NCBI GenBank assembly: GCA_905221615.1
Contig: CAJNDT010004557.1
Coordinates: 746,001-810,000 of the forward strand
Direction: 5' to 3'
DNA length: 64,000 nt
Source: Symbiodinium sp. CCMP2592
Lineage: Eukaryota > Sar > Dinophyceae > Suessiales > Symbiodiniaceae
Shown here piece after piece: positions 44,801 to 54,169 of this stretch. The translations under genes and the position numbers were made by a program. The notes under the pieces were generated by a model that saw only the letters and a list, made by a program, of their open reading frames with translations, was not told the origin of the DNA and did not search any database. How positions within the stretch are numbered: the first letter of the stretch is position 1; each line of letters begins with the position of its first letter.

Positions 44801-47800
44801 TGGCTGTGGTTGTCAAGATTGGTGATGCTAAGATTGGTCTCATTGCTGGACACTGTCCTCATGACACCAAATCACAGGAACGTGACCTCTTCCTGCAACA
44901 ACTTGCAAAGATTTGCGAGCGACTACGGAATGTCGCCCTACTCATTTGTGGAGTGGACCTAAATGGCAGAGTGCCATGCCACGTCTGCCCTGTCACAGGT
45001 GATCTGGAAAATGAGGAGCCAGATCGCACAGGGCGTGCATTCGTTGAACTTCTTGGCAACTGTGGTATGTGGATACCAGCCACATATGGTGCCCTACATG
45101 AAGGTGATGTACACACTTACAGTCACCCCTCTGGCACCTCCAGCAGGATTGACTACCTGACTGTTGGTGGACGAGCAACAGTGACAGAAACATGGAGTGC
45201 TGTCAACTCCAATCTGGATAATGGCAGCCCCAACGATGACCATAGAGCTGTTGTTCTTCGTTTACGTGGCCACCTCCCAGGATCTGCACCGGAACGAAGA
45301 CTTGAACGACTACGTTTCGATATGCAAAAGCTCTGGACTGATGAGGGCAAACGGCTACTTGAGGAATCTTGCCGATCCTTTGTACAACCCTCGTGGGAGG
45401 TGCATCCTGATCGCCATTGCCAGGCACTGCAACAGCATGTTGTGAGTGCCCTCAAGGACAACTTCGAACGCAAACAGCAGTATGGACGTGCCTCCTACAT
45501 CCCGGACGAGGTCTGGGAGTTGAGAATGACAAAGAACCGACTCCGATGGCGTACCCGCGGACGCAGGCACTATGGACGCCTCGCACAGCAGCTAGCCTTT
45601 GAGCGGTGGCGCAAGGGCGAACCACTCTCCCTTGACAAACCGAGTGAGCGACAGCTCCTCCTCTATGAGATCACGGCCGCTGCTGTCAGGTTTGCTACTG
45701 GTCGCATCAAAAAGCTGATTGCTGACTCAAAGGACCGGTTCCTACGCGGTGTCGCTGCTGAGGGACATCAGAGTGTTTCTGCAATCATGAACCGGGTCAA
45801 GATGGCTGGCCTGGGTGCCAGGGCCAAGCGGGCAGTCGCCAGAACCCTCCCGAGGCTGCTTGATACGACCACTGGACGCGATGCGGCCAGCGCGGCCGAC
45901 CGAGACCGTATCTGGCTTGAACACTTCGGTACACAGGAGGAAGGCGAGACGATGTCGACCCAGGACTTCCTCGCCAGATGTTCCAACTGGCGAGAGGACA
46001 GAAGCGCTACTTGGACATGGAAGGAGTTACCGACTGTTCGGGACATTGAGGGCGTCATGAGGAAAACTAAGCGGGGAAAGGCACCTGGTTTGGACCAGCT
46101 ACCAAGTGACATTTTTGCGGCCTGTCCGGCTGCTTTTGCTCGTCTACTACATCCGCTGTACCTCAAGAGCCTCATCAACGGTCGTCAACCGGTGCAGTGG
46201 CGTGGAGGCATCCTGTATGAGGCTTTCAAGAAAAGTGGCCATGCGTGGTTGCCTGAAAATCACCGCAGTCTCTATGTGGCAAGTTTTGCTGGCAAAGTTC
46301 TACATCGAGCGATGCGAACCAAAATTGAGGGTGACATCAGCTCCCTCCTGCATCCTCTACACTGTGGCACGCGCCCAGGAGCCCCCGTGCTCTTTCCATC
46401 ACTCTACGTGATCTCGCACTTCAGGAGGTGTGCGCGACAAGGCCGCAGCGCAGCTGCGGTTTTTATAGACACGAGAGCGGCGCACTACAGGGTGGTCAGA
46501 GAACTGATTGTCGGCGACCTGAAGACAGATAGAGGTGTTGAAGCCCTTTTCCACAAGTTTGGCCTGGATGGTGATGATATTTCTGAGATGAAGGAATTGA
46601 TCTCGCAAGGAGGCATGTTGAATGTCGCGGGCGTGACGGAGCCGATACAGTACTGTGCCAGGGACTTCCTTCGCTACACGTGGTTCAGTTCCCGCTTTGC
46701 AAATGGCGACAACGTGTGCGAAGCAGCTGCAGGCTCCCGCCCAGGGGCCTCCTGGGCAGATTGCATTTTTGCTTTCCTGTATGCGAGAATCCTTTATCGT
46801 ATACAAGAGGCCCTGGCTGGTGAAGACATCGGCATGAGGATGCCTTACGACCCAACTCTGGGTCCTTTTGGCTACAACCCGGATGCTGAAATGCAGGACA
46901 TGATGGACTCCACGTGGGCGGATGACTCTGCCTACATCATGGAAGATGAGTCGGCGCTGACTCTGCTTGACAAGGCCTGTCGTATTACGACAATCGTGAT
47001 TTCTACCTTCCGGAGCCATGGGCTTGACCCCAACCTCCGTCGCAACAAAACCAGCATGATTGTGCGACTGTGTGGCGCAGGCTCCACCAAAGCCCGAAGA
47101 GACTACTTCCAGACTGGCAAGCCGGTGTTGTACTTACCCGACCTTGATGAGGAGATCCACATCGTTCCCTACTACAAGCATCTTGGTACCATGGTGGACC
47201 CCAAAATGTCCCTTCGACAAGAAAGTCGGTACCGAATGGCCCTTGCCCAGTCTGCCTATGAGGCAGCAAAGGACCTTTTACTACAGAACAGGGACCTCTC
47301 CTTGCCCACGCGTACCTCGCTCTACCAGACAGCGGTCGTTTCCACTTTCCACAACCTTGCTGTCTGGCTTCCCCAAGGAGAGGCTTGGAGGAGACTATGT
47401 GATGGATTTTCCCGCCTCACAAGACGTCTCCTCTATCGACACGGACGGCCCGAGGACATATGGAAAATGCCACTCCCCCTGGTGCACTGTGCCACGGGAT
47501 GTTGGCCGCTAGGCTACTTCGCGCGACGATCGCGAGTGTCGGCCTTGATTTCGTTGGCGAAGACGGGACCACCCCCTCTTTGGGCGATTCTTCAGCACGA
47601 ACGAGAATGGTGCGACACATTGGTAGATGACCTACGATGGCTTTGTCGGGATGCTGGTGCTGGATGGCCCACCGTCACGGAGGCCGACTGGCCCAGATGG
47701 CTACATCTCATGCGGGATCACCCTGACATGATCAAGCGGACAGTGAAGAAAAGGCTACGAGGTGACTTTGAGCACTTTAAGGAGGAAGCCTTAATCCACG

Positions 47801-48822
47801 TTTGTCACTGGCGCCTGCACAAGACCCTAGCTGAGGGGCAAGAGAAGGACAGCGCGCCAGAGCCATGGGCTTGCAGAGTATGCTCGAGAGTCTTCAAGAA
47901 GAAGTCTGGTTTGGGCGTGCACTTCTTCAAAGCCCATGGAAGACGAGCTGATTATAGAGACTATGTTGAAGGCAGCTTTTGCCGTGCGTGCAACAAGGAG
48001 TTCTGGACAGTGGGCCGTCTTGAAGATCATCTCCGCTACTCCGGCAAATGTCTTCGAATCTTGCGCCGAAACTACGAGCCAGCTGCGACAGCAGTGCCTG
48101 GCTATGGTAGTAAAAAGCGCCGACAAGCTGAGACCGACAACTACACCCCAGCTGCACCGGTTCAGACTTGTCTCCCCAGCCTTCTGGAGGTTGAATCCGA
48201 CTGGAACCCAAGGCAGACAAAATTGCATGAGGAGCTGTGCAACTTGTTGCTTGATGACCAGTTTGACGGTGAAATTCCCCAGATGATTCGCAGGGAGGTC
48301 GACCGACACCCCCTTTTCCCGGAGGAGATTCGCACGGTGCTGGACTTCCTGACCAGCGAGGTCGATGAGATCCACTCTGATGCGGACCTACAGCAGTGGA
48401 GTGAACCGGCGTACCACTCCATTGTGCAAGCCCTCCAGGACTGCCTGAAGCCCTCCTTCCTGATTGAGGCTGACCCAGTAGCGCCCGATGTCTCACTAGG
48501 CATTGTGGAATTCACCGCTTTGGTGGAATCGTTTGACTGGGAAGAGGCAGTTTCTACTTTTCGAAGAAGCCACGTGACCCAGACCGGTTCACTGTTTATC
48601 TTGGGCGATTGCTGGAAAGCTGTTTGGCGTCGTTCCAAGGGTGCTCCGTTCCCTACAGCCGTGGCGTTTGACCCGTTAATCGCACTCCCAGTTGCCTTGA
48701 TGGAGCTTTGGCAGGAACTGCTAAAGGGGAAGCTCCCAACCCTGAGTGCTCCCAAGGATTTCTGGGCCCACCCGCTGGCACGACCTTTTGTGCCGTTTCG
48801 GGTTTGTTGCACACCTAATTAG
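41863..48822 (+). CDS. Retrotransposon ORF2: RNase H, APE endonuclease, reverse transcriptase
   Basis: From the first ATG after the ORF1 stop, 2,319 residues; the frame is open back to 40444. Residue numbers here count from 40444. Hydrophobic stretches lie at about 498-560 (APLLLLLSLFGPLL, GCALLALLLLPVG, VVLAFSILSVVSAG). An uncharacterised region follows, then a Ser/Pro-rich acidic linker. RNase HI at about 1130-1280 keeps D-E-D-D (FTDGS, HAEQ, FVDC, NELAD). APE-type endonuclease at about 1358-1610 keeps FNVQG, LQET, GVDLNGR, SRIDY and DDHR. Reverse transcriptase at about 1865-2250 has GKAPGLDQLP, motif A FIDTRAAH (D near 2009), RPGASWAD and motif C WADD (D near 2160). C2H2 and C2HC zinc fingers at about 2475-2540 precede a long C-terminal domain. 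RNase H before the endonuclease is unusual. WADD replaces the common Y/FADD. Confidence 0.85.
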   Translation: MNAGCLCSPTLGLPECSPSQQRLEWTAPLLLLLSLFGPLLCGWHGGFQLISGCALLALLLLPVGCSLSRGRRTRRVTMAMNVRVVLAFSILSVVSAGPSHASPSSTPRHTAWRDDVQPLVPRQTDLELWASGQLTAREQLLQAADRWIAGNPLLHSEGELAPPNLLVPAEPEDLGPAPLDDNERRAVHISVWVASPFYEVEVLDIGVPFPMSQQSFCDAVRGTAQAMPDWAETVIPTVPQVGPYYGSCVMVPSWIPAAGRFVLIMDNRAIGGETFPFYHEGPLNKETLRKQVPADDEYEVDFYLFGRRHPLQDGGQEAVQGGLIKAVYKDLPCDWEPPLQPRLEDPRWWCPRAGVPQGNRATHVVYQSPEDQLVYQDLPGAADNRVELAEQLMGYPAGQCWIRTPDSPLESLCHAGRSIHMQVAVNPGPRSTKEDDPNVTVVFLDLRGLGHFPQWVHLPGPFFNTVEYLEGIQAPTIEGWTVLIEGGERTSDPTVLKVNDGETLNFFMKETGELTPSAASCSIDEGGGAGSSDDSMGRPPESSDESTASPPAPDRPNGPPPPRPVNRSRSPRRHGDDSSDLTLCLADVVPQPTFDLTRTVLPWPHSFQDLWPLFCPWNPDWMQWKLDGLNLHSETQAALKTTVHWADLLPDFMQGKGELQIFTDGSAQESTGRSGFAVVILLKVGALAAIFGLLGGQVLGNLATPWASEEAPALHAEQVALATAMLWLLQMRAIVPVIDGTIFVDCLSAGFASTGQWATINQLGAQTRDLELLLREIDGVSVRLQHIRGHSGHAWNELADSVAKGTMKRQCWFAEPPDNVVRTFLASDLSWVGVEASARRTGALWIDAGGLCWDEQPYAQSNLEAHELIPTCNPTPSSPVAEDFYVEACSFNVQGLGGNHRYLEEQFEHCDLGIIFLQETKQAGGQCTSQRYLRLASDANVHWGTAVWLRRNPGFLTIGNKAVVPREENVSIIHQEPRMLAVVVKIGDAKIGLIAGHCPHDTKSQERDLFLQQLAKICERLRNVALLICGVDLNGRVPCHVCPVTGDLENEEPDRTGRAFVELLGNCGMWIPATYGALHEGDVHTYSHPSGTSSRIDYLTVGGRATVTETWSAVNSNLDNGSPNDDHRAVVLRLRGHLPGSAPERRLERLRFDMQKLWTDEGKRLLEESCRSFVQPSWEVHPDRHCQALQQHVVSALKDNFERKQQYGRASYIPDEVWELRMTKNRLRWRTRGRRHYGRLAQQLAFERWRKGEPLSLDKPSERQLLLYEITAAAVRFATGRIKKLIADSKDRFLRGVAAEGHQSVSAIMNRVKMAGLGARAKRAVARTLPRLLDTTTGRDAASAADRDRIWLEHFGTQEEGETMSTQDFLARCSNWREDRSATWTWKELPTVRDIEGVMRKTKRGKAPGLDQLPSDIFAACPAAFARLLHPLYLKSLINGRQPVQWRGGILYEAFKKSGHAWLPENHRSLYVASFAGKVLHRAMRTKIEGDISSLLHPLHCGTRPGAPVLFPSLYVISHFRRCARQGRSAAAVFIDTRAAHYRVVRELIVGDLKTDRGVEALFHKFGLDGDDISEMKELISQGGMLNVAGVTEPIQYCARDFLRYTWFSSRFANGDNVCEAAAGSRPGASWADCIFAFLYARILYRIQEALAGEDIGMRMPYDPTLGPFGYNPDAEMQDMMDSTWADDSAYIMEDESALTLLDKACRITTIVISTFRSHGLDPNLRRNKTSMIVRLCGAGSTKARRDYFQTGKPVLYLPDLDEEIHIVPYYKHLGTMVDPKMSLRQESRYRMALAQSAYEAAKDLLLQNRDLSLPTRTSLYQTAVVSTFHNLAVWLPQGEAWRRLCDGFSRLTRRLLYRHGRPEDIWKMPLPLVHCATGCWPLGYFARRSRVSALISLAKTGPPPLWAILQHEREWCDTLVDDLRWLCRDAGAGWPTVTEADWPRWLHLMRDHPDMIKRTVKKRLRGDFEHFKEEALIHVCHWRLHKTLAEGQEKDSAPEPWACRVCSRVFKKKSGLGVHFFKAHGRRADYRDYVEGSFCRACNKEFWTVGRLEDHLRYSGKCLRILRRNYEPAATAVPGYGSKKRRQAETDNYTPAAPVQTCLPSLLEVESDWNPRQTKLHEELCNLLLDDQFDGEIPQMIRREVDRHPLFPEEIRTVLDFLTSEVDEIHSDADLQQWSEPAYHSIVQALQDCLKPSFLIEADPVAPDVSLGIVEFTALVESFDWEEAVSTFRRSHVTQTGSLFILGDCWKAVWRRSKGAPFPTAVAFDPLIALPVALMELWQELLKGKLPTLSAPKDFWAHPLARPFVPFRVCCTPN

Positions 48823-48859
48823 GCCGCGGACAACCTCTGAATGCACGGAAATGCGGAAA

Positions 48860-48871
48860 ATATCACATACA
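48860..48871 (+). repeat. 3' target-site duplication
   Basis: ATATCACATACA, followed by ATGCATACAC microsatellite. Confidence 0.7.
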
Positions 48872-48911
48872 TGCATACACATACATACATGCATGCATGC
48901 ATACATACGTT
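48872..48911. repeat. CATA/CATG microsatellite after the retroelement
   Basis: Continuation of the interrupted target microsatellite. Confidence 0.85.
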
Positions 48912-48922
48912 AGGCCCTCCGA

Positions 48923-48965
48923 ATGGCGGAGCTGGACGATTCGCCTTGCTCACCGCATCCTGGCG
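48923..48965 (+). CDS. Possible first exon of the right-flank gene
   Basis: An ATG opens MAELDDSPCSPHPGDQDQ; splice donor not fixed. Acidic Ser/Pro start, no family. Confidence 0.25.
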
Positions 48966-49100
48966 ACCAAGATCAGTTTCCAACGAAGCTTAAATCTGAA
49001 ATGCGAATCTAGTGGTTGCGGTTCAGGACTTAGGGGTTTAGAGCTGGGTCTTCAGGGTTTGGGATTCTAGGTTGCAGGTTTCGCACTGGTCTTGAACATG

Positions 49101-49142
49101 TTCAGAGTTCCGCCTCTTTTTTGGATCAGGCGGAACTCTGAA
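49101..49142. repeat. Perfect 15-bp stem hairpin
   Basis: TTCAGAGTTCCGCCT and its exact complement AGGCGGAACTCTGAA, loop of about 12 bases. Confidence 0.8.
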
Positions 49143-49310
49143 AAACAAACTCAAGTCTCGGGCTGCAGGTACTTGAACAGACATGCTCTCCCACTCTGAC
49201 ACGCAGAGTACTCGCAGAGTATAGGAACTTAAACAATTGCCGAGATTCCTTCGGGGCTCCTGACTAGCAGTATGCTTTTACTTTCGATCACAAAGCCCTC
49301 TTCCAAGGAT

Positions 49311-49394
49311 TATAGGGGCCTAAATGGCTACCAACTCTATTTTGGGGGTTCCTTATTACGGGCCCCCAAACCCTATTCTAATTATTCAGGCACT
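49311..49394. mobile_element. MITE family H, shortened
   Basis: TATAGGGGCCTAAATGGCTA to TTCTAATTATTCAGGC. Confidence 0.6.
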
Positions 49395-49421
49395 TTTTGT
49401 TACTTATATGCTCGCGGCCAG

Positions 49422-49528
49422 TCAAGCTGAGGCACGACGATGTCGAAGTCCAGAGCCCGTCATGGGCGCAGCGGGTCGCCTACGTCCCTGAGATTGCCGA
49501 GGGAGTTCCTGCCGAAGGACTGGAGAAT
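49422..49528 (+). CDS. Putative exon, unknown
   Basis: After GGCCAG it reads KLRHDDVEVQSPSWAQRVAY then VPEIAEGVPAEGLEN to a stop; a donor probably lies before the stop. Good protein-like composition. A second frame (SKSRARHGRSGS) is also open. Confidence 0.33.
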
Positions 49529-49647
49529 TGAACCCGAATTTCACTTTAGTGGTTCAGAGTTCGAGCTCCATGTTGTTTCTGTAGCTGAAGTTTATGCTTG
49601 TATATATATATATATGTATATACATAGACAGAGAGACATAGAGACAG

Positions 49648-49648
<1 letters not shown>

Positions 49649-49715
<67 letters not shown>
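49649..49715. repeat. (GA)n microsatellite
   Basis: GAGAGA run of about 65 bp with AAAG interruptions. Confidence 0.95.
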
Positions 49716-49720
<5 letters not shown>

Positions 49721-50128
49721 CCCAGAGAGAAAGAGGTTTATTGTGTGAATGCTGCAGATACTGGAGATCACAAATAGCATCACGCGGTGAAATATGTAAG
49801 CTGAGCTTGGGTTTGGCCGAAAAGTTTAATATGTCTGCAGGCAGTAACGTTTAGGACTTCAGCTGTAGGGCTTTTGGAAGTTGTCTTAAGACTTTCCGGT
49901 TTGGGGTTTGGAGACTTGGTGTATAGGGCATTAGGTTAGGGTTTTGGGTACGTGGCAAGGCTTGCGAGGTTTTAACATACAACAAAAAGCTTGGTAAGCA
50001 GCGCAGATGTATGCCATCGATCCCCCCTTGGACCCCTTGGAAGGCGTCTGTAGAGCCTCTGTAGCCACTCCGGCGGTTTCATTTGAGCTCTGGGCCGAAA
50101 ATGCTGCCATTGAAGGCTTGTGAGGCCC

Positions 50129-50229
50129 ACCTATAGTCTCCATTGTAGTTCCTTTTTTGGGTTACCTTATGATCCCGAATATAAAATTGGTTAAGCCAAA
50201 AAAAGGAACTACTATGGAGACTACAGGTA
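50129..50229. mobile_element. MITE family D, first copy in the window
   Basis: ACCTATAGTCTCCATTGTAG to ACTATGGAGACTACAGGTA. Confidence 0.75.
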
Positions 50230-50705
50230 GGGATAGGGAGAAAGCAGGCTAGGGCTATTGAAGATCAACGGCCACGACACCAAGCGAGTTTGAAACCCCG
50301 GACTCTAAAGCCTATCCTCAACTCTGAGGACGGTAAAGCTTTTAAAACGGCCCGGGTGTGATTGAGGTGGTCATACGGTTGCTTCGTGGGTCCCGACATG
50401 GTTTCTGCGTTCGGGTTTAGTTAAAGGCCTTCCCCAAGAACCCTGAAGCTTTGGAGCCCTAAAGCCCTACCCTAAGGGTCCAGGTATCTCCTTAGGAGGG
50501 TCCGGAATCTCCTAGAGAGCCCTTGGGTCTGTTTGGGGTCTCAGAACTCCTACATTTTGAGGTTCCCCGCAGTGTACGCTGAACTCCAAAAGCTTCAGGC
50601 CCTGAACTTTGCTTACGCGTGTTGCTCACCATGATAATTTGGATGCGCAGCGGCTCAATCTGCGATTTTGGGGGTCGGGCCATCCCTTGCAATCTATAGA
50701 GGTAC

Positions 50706-50826
50706 TATACAGAAAAACCCCATAAAGTTGGAAACCGGATTAAGGCCAAATAGTGCTGGGGTTCTCTATACATTACTCTTAATGATTGAGGCTATTGGGT
50801 TTCCAACTTTTGGGCTTCTACTGTAG
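50706..50826. mobile_element. MITE family G
   Basis: Contains CCATAAAGTTGGAAACCGGA and GGGTTTCCAACTTTTGGGCT. The copy at 57771 is in the opposite orientation. Confidence 0.75.
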
Positions 50827-50828
50827 AG

Positions 50829-50831
50829 CAG

Positions 50832-50866
<35 letters not shown>
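50829..50866. repeat. (GA)n microsatellite
   Basis: About 36 bp of GAGAGA. Confidence 0.95.
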
Positions 50867-50868
<2 letters not shown>

Positions 50869-51002
50869 CGGGCCTGAAGGTCCGGCTGGCTAGCCACTCG
50901 CCATTCGCGATTAGAGGGTCGACCTTCGAAGCTTGAACCGTGAACACCTAAAACCCTAAGCCCAGCCCACGAAAGGCCCTGACAGAATATTAGTACAGAA
51001 GC

Positions 51003-51097
51003 CCAAACAATTACCAACATTATTTTGGGGCTGCTTATTTTTATTACAGTAGAATGGGCCCCACAACCCTTTAGAAATTATTAAGGCCCCTATATGG
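51003..51097. mobile_element. MITE family H
   Basis: CAAACAATTACCAACATTAT to AGAAATTATTAAGGCCCCTA. Confidence 0.7.
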
Positions 51098-51111
51098 TAC
51101 AATTTCTAGAA

Positions 51112-51190
51112 GCCCTTCACAGCCCTTCCTAAACCCCCAAACCCTAAACCCTAGCCACCCTGAACACCCTAAACCCTAACCCCCAAACGC
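51112..51190 (-). repeat. CCCTAAA tract
   Basis: AAACCCCCAAACCCTAAACC and related words. Confidence 0.65.
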
Positions 51191-51222
51191 CAAACTAGAG
51201 CTTGAAGCTCTCGATCTTTCAG

Positions 51223-51290
51223 AAGGACCGACTCTGAGAGCGGAGATGGTGGTGGCGGGGAGCGATGCGCCTCGCTTGGAAGAGCTCCAG
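51223..51290 (+). CDS. Putative micro-exon, well-bounded
   Basis: From TCTTTCAG to CTCCAG|GTGCGA; GPTLRAEMVVAGSDAPRLEE then LQ. Clean acceptor and donor; ends in phase 0. Family unknown. Confidence 0.38.
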
Positions 51291-51390
51291 GTGCGACCGA
51301 GATATAATAGAGGGGCCTTAATAATTGGAATAGGCCTTCCGTTTAAGTGCTCTATATAAGGGCTCCTCTAGGGGTTCTACAAGGGATGCA

Positions 51391-51495
51391 TAATACAGGG
51401 GCCTTTATAATTGGAACAGGGTTTGGGGGTACATTAGAGTACAATCACAACTAGGAGCCCCGTGAATGGTATTGGTAGTTATTTGACCCCTATAT
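51391..51495. mobile_element. MITE family H (reverse), with an H fragment at 51303-51336
   Basis: AGGGGCCTTTATAATTGGAA to GGTATTGGTAGTTATTTGAC. Confidence 0.65.
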
Positions 51496-51839
51496 TTCTG
51501 TGATCCCCAATACTGTACCGTGTTGAGGAGTTATGTAAGCAAATCATAAGAAGGAGCCAGAAGGTAGGTCTCATAGGATCCAGTTGTTGCCTTGGGCTGG
51601 GGAGTTTAGGCTTCGAGGTTATGTGGTTAGTGGCCCCAAACCCCGAACCCTGAGCCCTAACCCTAAAAACCACTAAGCCGTAAGCCCTAAAGAACCTATA
51701 AGCCCCAAACCCTAAAAAACAACAAACCCTAAAGCCCAAACCCTAATACCGCCCTGGCCTGAGTTTGGGGGTACAATTGTTAACGGCTTTGGAGGCTCTG
51801 GGTCTGGGTGATTGCTATTTACCGGTGACTTTCTCGGAT

Positions 51840-51895
51840 CTTCGTTTTAGGGTTTAGGGTTTATCTCCACAAACTAAACCCTAAACCCTAAACCA
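51840..51895. repeat. Head-to-head telomere-like words
   Basis: TTTAGGGTTTAGGGTTTAT, then ACTAAACCCTAAACCCTAAA 12 bp later: an inverted junction. Confidence 0.75.
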
Positions 51896-52184
51896 CTAAA
51901 CTATGCGTCACCGTAAATCAGGACCCCGAGTAGTTTAGAGAACTCCGGGGCCCCATTTTCGCATCTCAGGCCTCTTCGGTCGGTCGATCAGCGGTCTCAA
52001 GATTTGCATCATGACTCTATGACCGTCTTTGTGTTGCACAAATCATCGAGCAAGCTTTGCAATACTTTATAGCCTGTGCACCTGAAGTTCAGGAGAAAGG
52101 CTTTAAAGGCTTAAGGATACTTGAGCCGTAAATCCTGAAGCCATGAACCCTAAACCCTTCAACCCCCAATTGCAATATTATCAT

Positions 52185-52245
52185 TAGGGTTTTAGGGTTT
52201 AGGGTTCAGGGTTTAGGGTTTAGGGGTTTACGGTTTCGGCTGCGT
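52185..52245 (+). repeat. TTTAGGG tract
   Basis: GGGTTTTAGGGTTTAGGGTT and following units. Confidence 0.75.
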
Positions 52246-52657
52246 GCATGGAGCGGCTGGAATCTACACGCAACCCACTTAATTGATTGCTGCCCACTTC
52301 ACACGTTTACTCCCTTCGATCTTGCTGCAAACACCCGAAGCCCCAAACCTAAAGGCTTGCCATGCCGACCCCCCATAGCCCTACTATGAGCTATTTATAG
52401 GAACTAGGGTTGCGTTATCGACCCTAAACGCTGAACCCTAAACCTTCAAGCCCTACGAAGGTCTTTCTTCTCGGAGGCGTACCTTTCTCAGATTGGAAAA
52501 CCGCGCTCAAAGCAAACAGAAAGCCTCAAACCCCAACCCGAGGCCAGAAACCCTCAAGCCCATACACTACAACCCTTATAGAAACCCTTTCGAGAATGCC
52601 TTCCAGAGACCCTGAGGAGGAGCCCTAAACCCTAAACCCTAAGCCCTAAACCCGCAG

Positions 52658-52738
52658 ATCCCAAAGTCACCGAGCAGGTGGGTGAGCGGCGCCTTGCGAA
52701 GCTGCGGGCAGAAGTCGAAGAGCTGCGGCGTCGGGAGG
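52658..52738 (+). CDS. Putative coiled-coil micro-exon
   Basis: After CCCGCAG it reads PKVTEQVGERRLAKLRAEVE then ELRRREA. Heptad-like Leu spacing and charged residues indicate a coiled coil. Two more coiled-coil islands follow at 54755 and 56150 on the same strand, suggesting one long-intron gene. Confidence 0.42.
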
Positions 52739-52782
52739 CTGGGGATTTAGGCATTTAGGGTTTAGGGTTTAGGGCATTTTTT

Positions 52783-52883
52783 TAGCCGTAATGATTACCT
52801 ATACTCTTTTGGGAAGGTTCCGTGTTACAGTTATAGTATGATCGGCCCCAAAACCCTACTTTAATTACTAAGGCCCTTACATT
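52783..52883. mobile_element. MITE family H
   Basis: TAATGATTACCTATACTCTT to CTTTAATTACTAAGGCCCTT. Confidence 0.6.
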
Positions 52884-53150
52884 GGGTTGAGTAACAGTGT
52901 AGGATTTCGGCTCTTCCGAGCTCCTCAAACTCCCTCGGGCTTTCTGGAGAGTTTTGGTGTGTGGGTGTGTGTGATACTGTGCATATACCAAAGATCTAAA
53001 AAGGACGGGGATCAGGCTCTGCAAAGGCGTCTTTAAAGGGTTCTTCTCTGGGTTTCTGTTTAGGGTAGCTTTATAAGGGTTCGAAGATGGGTGTCTTGTG
53101 GTTCAGGGTCCAGGTTTCAGTTAGGTCCGGTAGGTTTTAGGGCTTTATGG

Positions 53151-53262
53151 TTTAAGGGAACTCCAGAAAGTTGGAATATGGATTAATGGTAGGATCCCCT
53201 ATAATTTACCTTAAAGGGGTTATGATAATGATATTCCAACTTTCTGGCTTTTACCTTAAGGG
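53151..53262. mobile_element. MITE family I, complete copy
   Basis: CCAGAAAGTTGGAATAT at the left is the exact complement of ATATTCCAACTTTCTGG at the right. Confidence 0.75.
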
Positions 53263-53344
53263 TTTACGTTCATGGCTCCAGGAGTTTCAGGGTTCGGTGC
53301 TTGCGCTTAAGCGCTCCAAAGGTTCCGTATGAAGGAGCCCAGGT

Positions 53345-53450
53345 TATGTAGGAACCTGATTAAGAAGCCCTGGCCCCATAACCCCCAATATATGAGGACT
53401 ATAGTATGAGGAGCCCTAATAAAGCCCCAAGGTTCTTAACCAGGTTCCTA
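53345..53450. mobile_element. MITE family E
   Basis: TATGTAGGAACCTGATTAAG to CTTAACCAGGTTCCTA; directly abuts the D copy at 53449. Confidence 0.8.
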
Positions 53451-53542
53451 CCTAGAGGCTCCATGGTAGTTCCTTTCTGGGGTTTATATTTAGAATCCTA
53501 TAAGGTAATCCCAAAAAGGAACTACTATGGAGCCTATGGGTA
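53449..53542. mobile_element. MITE family D, abutting E
   Basis: TACCTAGAGGCTCCATGGTA to CTACTATGGAGCCTATGGGT. Confidence 0.85.
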
Positions 53543-53572
53543 CATTATGCGCTGAGAACTTCCGAGCCTGAG

Positions 53573-53618
53573 AGGCAGCTGGGGACCTGGTCGAGGGAGA
53601 CACCGACCTCGATACGAG
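53573..53618 (+). CDS. Putative micro-exon, unknown
   Basis: AAGDLVEGDTDLDT after CCTGAG; possible GC donor. Acidic, short. Confidence 0.22.
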
Positions 53619-54169
53619 GCCGATGACAAATCCTCTGGGTAAAACAGGACCCCCTAAAGGGCCCTCTAAAAGAGCCCTTATGGCTGATAGCGGGTATTTG
53701 GGGTATAATTAACCCTAAACCCTAAACCCGGTATAATAGAGGGTAGTTGGGGCGTCTAGGCAGAGTTAGCTTAGGATTTAGTTTGGGGGGTCGGAGTCTC
53801 TGAAGCTTGGGTTTCAAGGTTCGGCGCTTCGCTGCGTTTTGATGGTTTCGATTGGGGCCAGGCATCTGGGGGTGGAGTTTTGGGTTCAGATGCTTCTTGT
53901 TGTTGTCTCGGGTTTAGGGTTTAGAGTTTAGGGTTTAGGGACCGTTTGAACGAATAGAGAAAATGCACAGGAGACAGTGGGCAAAGCACTCCAGAAGCAA
54001 GGCGCTAATGACTAGTCAAATCTATTAAGAACTGCATTGAAAGCCCTCGAACACATAAACAGATTAAGCACCGAGTGCCAAAATCCAACCTGAAATTCCC
54101 AGCCTCGAAATCTTGCGAACCCTAAATTTTAAACCCTAAAACCTAAAGCTTGCCGTTGCTCCTCCCCTT

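Larger units (their letters stand above)
40164..48871 (+). mobile_element. Apparently full-length non-LTR retrotransposon (8.7 kb body)
   Basis: The body spans 40176-48859, flanked by 12-bp direct repeats. It has a 5' leader of about 245 bp, ORF1 (40421-41545), ORF2 in the -1 frame (to 48822) and a short 3' end of 37 bp finishing GAAATGCGGAAA. There are no LTRs and no long poly-A tail. It is inserted in a CATA/TA microsatellite on the same strand as the neighbouring genes, 476 bp after the gene ending at 39687. Both ORFs are intact and all catalytic motifs are present, so the copy looks young and possibly competent. No telomere-like words or MITEs are seen inside it. Confidence 0.85.

Noticed and set aside
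40164-48871. LTR retrotransposon or virus-derived polyprotein
   Set aside because: No long terminal repeats, integrase or protease; APE endonuclease and RT order indicates a non-LTR element.
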